Shown in pieces: positions 61,101 to 64,000 of a stretch of DNA of 64,000 bases. Origin of the DNA: Aporrectodea caliginosa (taxonomy: Eukaryota > Annelida > Clitellata > Crassiclitellata > Lumbricidae); NCBI GenBank assembly GCA_020284085.1, contig JACEVL010000150.1:3619616-3683615 (forward strand), in the 5' to 3' direction. Numbering within the stretch: position 1 is the stretch's first letter; each line of letters starts with the position of its first letter. The notes below the pieces were generated by a model. It saw only the letters and a list, made by a program, of their open reading frames with translations, searched no databases and was not told the DNA's origin. The position numbers and the translations under genes were made by a program.

Positions 61101-64000
61101 GGGAAAAAACGTCAAATGACTAAAAAAAAAGGTCATCGGATTTTTTAAAGAAAGTCTAAAGGGAGGTCATCGGAGTTTACAAAAGTATAAAGGTGTCATC
61201 GTCGGAGTTAAAAAATGTAATGTCTAAAAAAAGGTCATTGGGAAAAATATGCACTGGTCTGTGACGTGTGAAGTTGCCTCCTCTTGAATTTAAGTCTGGC
61301 TACGCCACTGAATGTCATTTGTGTTCTTGTGAATTGTTTCAATTGCATAACTGTACACTGTAGCCGGTTGCAATTTGTCAACTGGATTTGTCAATAAAGA
61401 ATATTATTATTATTATTATTATATGTTATGATTATCAGACGGCCTATCTCAGCTACCTCTGGACGTCCTCTCTGCTCTTTAGACCATCGTGACCTTCTAG
61501 TTCCTCGGTCTCGAACTCCCACAGCTCAGCATCATGCCTATGTCTCTGTTGACCCTTTGTTGTGGAAAGACCTTCCTGCTGTAACTCGTGCTGTGATTTT
61601 ATCTGGGGCACTACCGTACCGTTTCTGCTCGTTCTCTTAAGACTTTTCTTTTTTCGAGGGGTCCTTCGCATTGGAAGCGCCTCTGATTAGGAGTGCACAG
61701 TGAGAGGCACTTTATAAGTCCGTAAATAGAATAGAATAGAATCGACGAAGCATCGATCGAAGGCGCTGAGTCAGTGAAGGACTTGCTTGCTCAACGTTCA
61801 TCCATAGCAACTGTCTCGGAAAGACTCAAACCTGTACTCTCTAGGCATAGAGATGTATAATATATAAATATATCACTAGAGGGCTGATCGGCCATTTTTT
61901 TTAGGCCGCCGATTCAAAAGGCCTTGACCCTTGGGCTATACAAAATGGCGGAAACGATCGAAGTTAAATTGTGTAGTGTGTGGATGTAGCAACTTATTAA
62001 AGTCCGAAAACGAGGCCGCTGGAATATTATTTAATGGATAAGTTGTTATTTTGTGTCTGTTGTACTTTTTGCAAGGCGTAAGCTTCGAAAAGAAATTAAA
62101 GTCTCGCTTAAGCTTGACTGCGTCCATGAATTTCAACCAATCAAAACGCGTCATTTCAATTTAAATTAACTGCGGAGCTCGTGATAAGGTGTTATTATAT
62201 CTATGGTTGTGGCTTCAAAAATTAGCGAAGGGAAGATACGCCATGTTCCCTCTAGCGATGATAATAATACCTCATTGTCTCTAGGTTACAAGGCAAGCAC
62301 TCTAATCAATTGGCCACACCATGTCCCACTTGCACACGTTAGAACAATAGTGCTATAGAAATCGCTTTGTGATGTGAGTCCCTTCTCGCCAGAGAAACTT
62401 AAAAGTTAAACTTCCCTTGTGCGATTATTTGCAGGGAGTGCTCGAAGTCCCTTGCCAGTGGTCTGAGTCTGCGCAGAGCAGTGTGCCCTACTTTGGTGCT
62501 CTGGCAATGTTTGGCCATCTTCTACTGACCGAACAATAATAACCAATAACGGTCTGAGAGTGTCAGGAACACGCAAAGGGGTCTTTGAAAATGCCTAGAA
62601 GTTGGTCTGTATTAAAAATTTCATCCTTGCGAAGTTGCAATCTCTCGATATTTGGCTACTTTTGAATTGTCCTGCGGTCGCTACGGCAACATTATGAATT
62701 CTCATAAATTGACCGCAGTAGTTTACTGTGACTAGATACAAGTTGTATGTGGTGTTGCTTACTTAACAATAAATACATGCTCTAGGGAGTATGGACTATT
62801 CTACATTAAGCACCAAGCAGCCTGCCATCGAAATCTTTACGTCAACGGTTTTATCATGTGTCTTGGCCTCTTGGGACGTGAATGGTGAAACCAATAAAGT
62901 ATGTATATTAAAGTACCTAGCAAACAATTGTTAACGTCTTCATAATTATAGCTGTTCATCTCGTGACTTTTGGGCTACCTTTTGACCTGATTTGTCGACA
63001 AACCACTTCTGAAATCTGACAACCCTGCTCTGCTGGTGGAAACCTAACTCTCGACTTTCGTGAGGGTTTAAACCAGTGGTTCTTAACCTTTTCAAGGGAG
63101 CCGAACCCCAAGAGAAATCCATGACCACTCACCGAACCCCTCAAGTTTGAACAATAATTTTTAACTAATGGGAACGAAAGGAAATAAAAAATTGTACCAA
63201 AATGTGATACAATATTAATACATTCAATACATCAATACAGTTAATTATTTTATTAAATAAAAGTCGAAAAATAAAAATAAAATAGCAAATGATTTTTCAC
63301 TCACACTCACTGACCCTGAATATGTATATATTTCAGAGGACCTCTGCCGAACCCCTGGCACTGGCTCACCGAACCCCAGGGGTTCGGTCGAACACTGGTT
63401 AAGAAACACTGGTTTAAACTGTACATAGTGACCTAGGGTGCGCCCCAAATCCCCTAAACGAATTTCGGCCGGATCCCTGAAACAGATTTTCTAAGAGCGA
63501 CCCGAATTCCTGAAAATTAAGAAGATAACGTTTATGTGTATGAACATGGATTTTTTCTTGAAAGTCGATGTATACACCACGGGATGTAATTACATCGTGA
63601 CAAACACGGAGAGGCTATACGTTTGACGAGTTTACAATTTAACCCTGAATAGTTTTCGGGAGTTCGGCCGCTTTCTAGAAAACTGTTTTCGGGAAATCGG
63701 GCTTTTGTGTATTTTCCGCGTTTTCGGGTTCACCCCAGTGACCAATAAGGATCGAGTGTCCAAATGGGTTCTTCGCCCACTATTTTCATGGTCCCGGAAG
63801 GTGGGCTTCGGGGCTCTAGTCGGAAGAAGTGGAAGCGGCGACATATTGCTGAAGTTTAGCAAACAACCTGGGTTATTACTCCGCTTACGTCTTCCACCTG
63901 CAGTGTGTGTGTTTACATACTTGTTTTCCAGCTAGCAGTTTTTCCAGCTCATCGTATCCGTTGTTCCAGACGAGGTAATGCAACGGAAACTGTTCCCTGA
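48967..64000 (-). CDS. ANKRD13: ANKRD13-family ankyrin/UIM protein (gene-level entry, 14 exons, 5' end off window)
   Basis: Family knowledge: ANKRD13A/B/D proteins sit on plasma and endosomal membranes. They bind Lys63-linked ubiquitin through C-terminal UIMs and control internalisation of receptors such as EGFR. Seen here: about 596 codons. Two ankyrin repeats (exons 1-3: [21 protein letters not shown], then a degenerate [16 protein letters not shown]) are followed by the GPCR-chaperone-type central domain (exons 4-11: [58 protein letters not shown]). UIM-like segments are in exon 12 ([15 protein letters not shown]) and exon 14 ([23 protein letters not shown]). All 13 splice junctions are canonical GT-AG and phase-consistent, giving an intact gene. 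The length matches vertebrate members. Introns contain an RTE LINE and several hAT MITEs. The likely A/B/D-type member is not resolved. Confidence 0.95.
49208..49440. repeat. 17-bp minisatellite next to ANKRD13 exon 14
   Basis: About a dozen copies of AATTGTAACTGAATGGT, starting about 19 bp upstream of the exon 14 acceptor. The transcript strand carries ATTACC in each unit. Confidence 0.93.
49875..49951 (-). CDS. ANKRD13: ANKRD13 exon 13
   Basis: Acceptor CATGTTTCCAG, donor CA|GTGCGT. It reads [20 protein letters not shown] and then DHLLQ. VT.WEAL..SKP is conserved in the family. Phases are 0 in and 2 out. Confidence 0.88.
50025..50205 (+). repeat. SINE family B
   Basis: GTGGCCAATTGGTTAGAGAG, GACGGCTAATGTATAGGGAC and TCGAGCAAGTCCTCTGTTC. 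In ANKRD13 intron 12. Confidence 0.75.
50225..50410. repeat. short-period tandem repeat (AGTCATAGTCAC-type)
   Basis: Irregular repeats of AGTCATAG and AGTCACAG, about 130 bp from ANKRD13 exon 12. Confidence 0.8.
50541..50638 (-). CDS. ANKRD13: ANKRD13 exon 12 (first UIM)
   Basis: Acceptor GTGATGTAG, donor CAG|GTCAGT. It encodes [20 protein letters not shown], a canonical ubiquitin-interacting motif with acidic start, the central Ala and Ser four residues later. Phase 0 out. Confidence 0.93.
50718..51090 (+). mobile_element. internally deleted hAT transposon with BED-finger remnant
   Basis: Inverted ends CAGGGGTCTCCAAAGT with TSD CCTTAGAC / CCTTATAC (7 of 8). The plus frame at 50811-51044 reads [20 protein letters not shown] and then [20 protein letters not shown]. 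This is the BED-type zinc finger (C-x2-C ... H-x4-H) found at the N-terminus of Charlie/ZBED-like hAT transposases. The catalytic RNase H-like domain is absent. Confidence 0.88.
51545..51760 (+). repeat. SINE family B
   Basis: CTGATTGGTCCAAACGCACA, GGTTCAAGCCTCCTCTGAGA and CACTTGCCACTGCTCGGCAC, with a (TTA)n tail. A further head copy lies at 51405-51500. Confidence 0.7.
51750..51905 (-). repeat. LINE 3'-end copy beside ANKRD13 exon 11
   Basis: TTAGTAACCTCTAAAGTGCC, CCAATGCACATGGCACTGAC and AGCCAAGCCGTAATCCGGTC match the family. It ends within about 15 bp of the exon 11 donor. Confidence 0.7.
51916..52086 (-). CDS. ANKRD13: ANKRD13 exon 11
   Basis: Acceptor GTGTTGCAG, donor G|GTATCA. It reads [20 protein letters not shown] and ends [10 protein letters not shown]. 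The [13 protein letters not shown] block is highly conserved; the rest is variable. Compared with vertebrates, the Ser-rich insert after this block is short. Confidence 0.94.
52535..52770 (-). repeat. SINE family A in ANKRD13 intron 10
   Basis: GCAGTCCCTTAAGCTAGCCT, GAGTTGGCTAGGGGGCGCAG and CAACCTCTCAACTGAC. It lies just downstream of the RTE 3' end. Confidence 0.75.
52848..54300 (-). mobile_element. RTE/BovB-like LINE, 5'-truncated, in ANKRD13 intron 10
   Basis: A 386-codon open frame (52848-54008) carries the fingers-palm of a reverse transcriptase: [37 protein letters not shown], then the YADD catalytic box ([14 protein letters not shown]) and the thumb/C-terminal region with [22 protein letters not shown] and [11 protein letters not shown]. 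These features are shared with RTE-clade LINEs such as BovB. Upstream (to about 54300) the frame is broken by frameshifts but still reads [18 protein letters not shown]. The endonuclease is missing, so it is a 5'-truncated copy. The 3' end is near 52800 beside a short CA-rich tract. Oriented with the host gene, between exons 10 and 11. Confidence 0.9.
54495..54774 (-). CDS. ANKRD13: ANKRD13 exon 10 (largest internal exon)
   Basis: Acceptor ATCCAG, donor G|GTCAGC. The 280-bp exon reads [18 protein letters not shown] and includes [36 protein letters not shown] and [11 protein letters not shown]. All are conserved blocks. Phases are 0 in and 1 out. Confidence 0.95.
54965..55395 (-). mobile_element. 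Jockey/CR1-like LINE C-terminus with (ACTT)n tail
   Basis: The frame reads [20 protein letters not shown], then [20 protein letters not shown] and [19 protein letters not shown], which is the standard C-terminal signature of these LINEs (...AWWGF...LRPRTH.R). It ends in a (TAAG/ACTT)n tail at 54979-54997. It lies in ANKRD13 intron 9. Confidence 0.85.
55667..55828 (-). CDS. ANKRD13: ANKRD13 exon 9
   Basis: Acceptor GTGCTCAG, donor GGG|GTAGGG. The 54 codons read [20 protein letters not shown] and continue to [18 protein letters not shown]. This is the family's NV.LITRTRTEHL and TPLQSFLG block. A 19-bp tandem array begins about 15 bp upstream of the acceptor. Confidence 0.93.
55844..55957. repeat. 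19-bp tandem repeat next to ANKRD13 exon 9
   Basis: Six copies of ACATAACATGGATTTTAAC, ending about 15 bp from the exon 9 acceptor. The units are nearly identical, suggesting recent expansion. Confidence 0.93.
56430..56496 (-). CDS. ANKRD13: ANKRD13 exon 8 (67-bp exon)
   Basis: Acceptor GTTCTTGTAG, donor GTATGA. It reads [20 protein letters not shown] and then CK, matching the family's NKSG..GWRS.K.E.VNGYEAK. Phases are 2 in and 0 out. Confidence 0.93.
56862..57045 (-). CDS. ANKRD13: ANKRD13 exon 7
   Basis: Acceptor TTGCATAG, donor AG|GTTCTG. It encodes [20 protein letters not shown] and continues to [12 protein letters not shown], equivalent to the family's VMEVDHD...LDTKNI.FER. Phases are 1 in and 2 out. 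Confidence 0.93.
57174..57495. mobile_element. TIR MITE in ANKRD13 intron 6
   Basis: Perfect 13-bp inverted ends CAGGGTTGCCACA. CCATGACTTTCCATGAC repeats occur internally. The TSD is not clear (GCTATCAA / TTTCAAAC), so the superfamily is inferred from end type only. Confidence 0.75.
57723..57812 (-). CDS. ANKRD13: ANKRD13 exon 6
   Basis: Acceptor TGTTTTAG, donor GTGAGT. It encodes [20 protein letters not shown] and then SRSYVFKGQ, a hallmark block of the family. A decayed copy of this exon lies 431 bp upstream in the same intron (58154-58243). Confidence 0.95.
58154..58243 (-). pseudogene. decayed duplicate of ANKRD13 exon 6
   Basis: Aligned with exon 6 at a fixed 431-bp offset, about five of every six bases match over the first 80 positions. 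The frame still reads [14 protein letters not shown] and then GSYVLDGQ without a stop. The donor GT has become AT and the acceptor AG is gone, so it should not be spliced. Similarity extends only about 10 bp into the flank. It could be a dead mutually exclusive exon. Confidence 0.85.
58345..58398 (-). CDS. ANKRD13: ANKRD13 exon 5 (54-bp exon)
   Basis: Acceptor TTCTTCTTGCAG, donor GTATGA. With the split codons it reads [19 protein letters not shown], matching the family's PLVSRICPSDTY.IWKSG. Too short to stand out as an ORF. Confidence 0.93.
58808..58853 (-). CDS. ANKRD13: ANKRD13 exon 4 (46-bp exon)
   Basis: Acceptor TTTTTCAG, donor GTAAGT. It encodes [15 protein letters not shown], one of the most conserved blocks of the family. 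Phases are 0 in and 1 out. Confidence 0.95.
58930..59235. repeat. degenerate tandem repeat in ANKRD13 intron 3
   Basis: Diverged units resembling AACTCCAACCTAAAACT, 20-30 bp period, between exons 3 and 4. No other content seen. Confidence 0.55.
59351..59475 (-). CDS. ANKRD13: ANKRD13 exon 3
   Basis: Acceptor TGTTGCAG, donor GTACGC. It reads [20 protein letters not shown] and ends GLLQRLTE, matching the family's EAVSTGDPE...LQHRDY segment. Phase 0 out. Confidence 0.92.
59550..59995 (+). repeat. LINE C-terminus and 3' end (CACAAGGCATCA family)
   Basis: The plus frame reads [13 protein letters not shown], then [16 protein letters not shown] after one stop. It is followed by the 3' block GCTTGGCTTTGGTGTGCCAT. 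This shows that the family is a CR1/L2-like LINE. It lies in ANKRD13 intron 2. Confidence 0.75.
59992..60100. repeat. 22-bp tandem repeat next to ANKRD13 exon 2 donor
   Basis: About five copies of AGATTAGCACAAAGAGAAGG and variants, with GGTAAG or GGTACG on the plus strand. It lies about 15 bp beyond the exon 2 donor. Confidence 0.88.
60114..60249 (-). CDS. ANKRD13: ANKRD13 exon 2 (ankyrin repeat)
   Basis: Acceptor GTTGTAG, donor GTATGC. It encodes [18 protein letters not shown] and continues to KENNNFWT, a textbook ankyrin repeat. Phases are 0 in and 1 out. A tandem 22-mer array with GGTAAG units lies just downstream (59992-60100). Confidence 0.93.
60315..60460 (+). repeat. tRNA-derived SINE, family C
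   Basis: GGGCCCGATAGCACATTGGA, GAGAGCGAGAGGTACTGAGA and GCTGCTATTAGCGCCGTGTA; matches the inverse of 4590-4770. Confidence 0.8.
60476..60818. mobile_element. hAT-like MITE (CAGTGCTGTCCAACC ends)
   Basis: Perfect 15-bp inverted ends CAGTGCTGTCCAACC and a perfect 8-bp TSD TCTTAGAA (60468-60475, 60819-60826). GCGGGCCGC and GGGCCAC occur near the ends. Confidence 0.93.
60833..61310. mobile_element. hAT-like MITE abutting the previous one
   Basis: Ends CATAGGCGTAGCTAC and, inverted, CAGTGGCGTAGCCAG, with perfect 8-bp TSD AATGTCAT (60825-60832, 61311-61318). Its left TSD overlaps the right TSD of the neighbour by two bases. GAGGAGGCAA lies near both ends. Confidence 0.93.
61428..61740 (+). repeat. 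LINE C-terminal fragment with (AATAG)n tail
   Basis: The frame reads [20 protein letters not shown] and then [13 protein letters not shown], a reverse-transcriptase C-terminus. It ends with GGCACTTTATAAGTCCG and AATAGAATAGAATAGAAT. In ANKRD13 intron 1. Confidence 0.7.
63074..63411. mobile_element. hAT-like MITE in ANKRD13 intron 1
   Basis: Ends CAGTGGTTCTTAACC and, inverted, CAGTGTTTCTTAACC, with perfect 8-bp TSD GTTTAAAC. CCGAACCCC motifs recur near the right end. Confidence 0.92.
63434..63735. mobile_element. probable hAT-like MITE
   Basis: Left TAGGGTGCGCCCC, right inverted TGGGGTGAACCCG. AGTGACC is repeated at both flanks. The ends are only partly similar, so the limits could be off by a base or two. 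Confidence 0.55.
63921..64000 (-). CDS. ANKRD13: ANKRD13 exon 1 (partial)
   Basis: Reads [20 protein letters not shown] and then LLAGKQ before donor GTATGT, phase 0. It corresponds to the first ankyrin segment of the family (FPLH.LVW.N.Y..LE). The initiator methionine must lie just beyond the window end. Confidence 0.9.

Overview
The window is animal genomic DNA: intron-rich, AT-leaning, and full of short interspersed repeats, MITEs, retroposon fragments, minisatellites and microsatellites. The repeat landscape (tRNA-headed SINEs, hAT MITEs, CR1/L2-, RTE- and Jockey-like LINE debris, frequent AGGCCT words) fits a marine invertebrate, possibly an echinoderm-like deuterostome or a lophotrochozoan. 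The sequence alone does not settle the species.

Two conserved genes can be assembled exon by exon, both on the minus strand. The first is an AEBP2/Jing-type Polycomb (PRC2) cofactor. Its probable exon 1 and CpG-rich promoter lie at about 42.75-43.42 kb. A 31-kb first intron follows. The large exon with three C2H2 fingers is at 10520-11625, exon 3 at 8165-8289 and exon 4 at 2950-3017. A possible last exon runs off the window start (1 to about 108). The second gene is ANKRD13, an ankyrin-repeat, ubiquitin-interacting endosomal adaptor. Thirteen complete exons and one partial exon lie between 64000 and the stop codon at 48967. All 13 intron phases agree and the N-terminus is just off the window end. 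The two genes lie head-to-tail, with about 5.5 kb between the ANKRD13 stop and the AEBP2 promoter.

Almost everything else is intron or intergenic DNA made of repeats. At least ten TIR elements have 8-bp target-site duplications typical of hAT transposons. One is a 1.2-kb element at 16621-17831, one carries a BED-finger remnant (50718-51090), two abut each other at 60476-61310, and one sits inside a LINE ORF at 14062-14604. LINE pieces include an RTE/BovB-like reverse transcriptase at 52848-54300 and a CR1/L2-like fragment at 13829-15080.

The most unusual observation is that minisatellites lie right beside splice sites of both genes. About 60 copies of a 20-mer start roughly 10 bp beyond the AEBP2 exon 3 donor. 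On the transcribed strand each copy carries ACTTACC, which is complementary to that donor (GGTAAGT) and resembles the 5' end of U1 snRNA. Three other splice-adjacent arrays also carry TTACC on the transcript strand. A decayed copy of ANKRD13 exon 6, which has lost both splice sites, lies in the intron just upstream of the real exon. No rRNA, genuine tRNA gene, CRISPR or viral gene was recognised.
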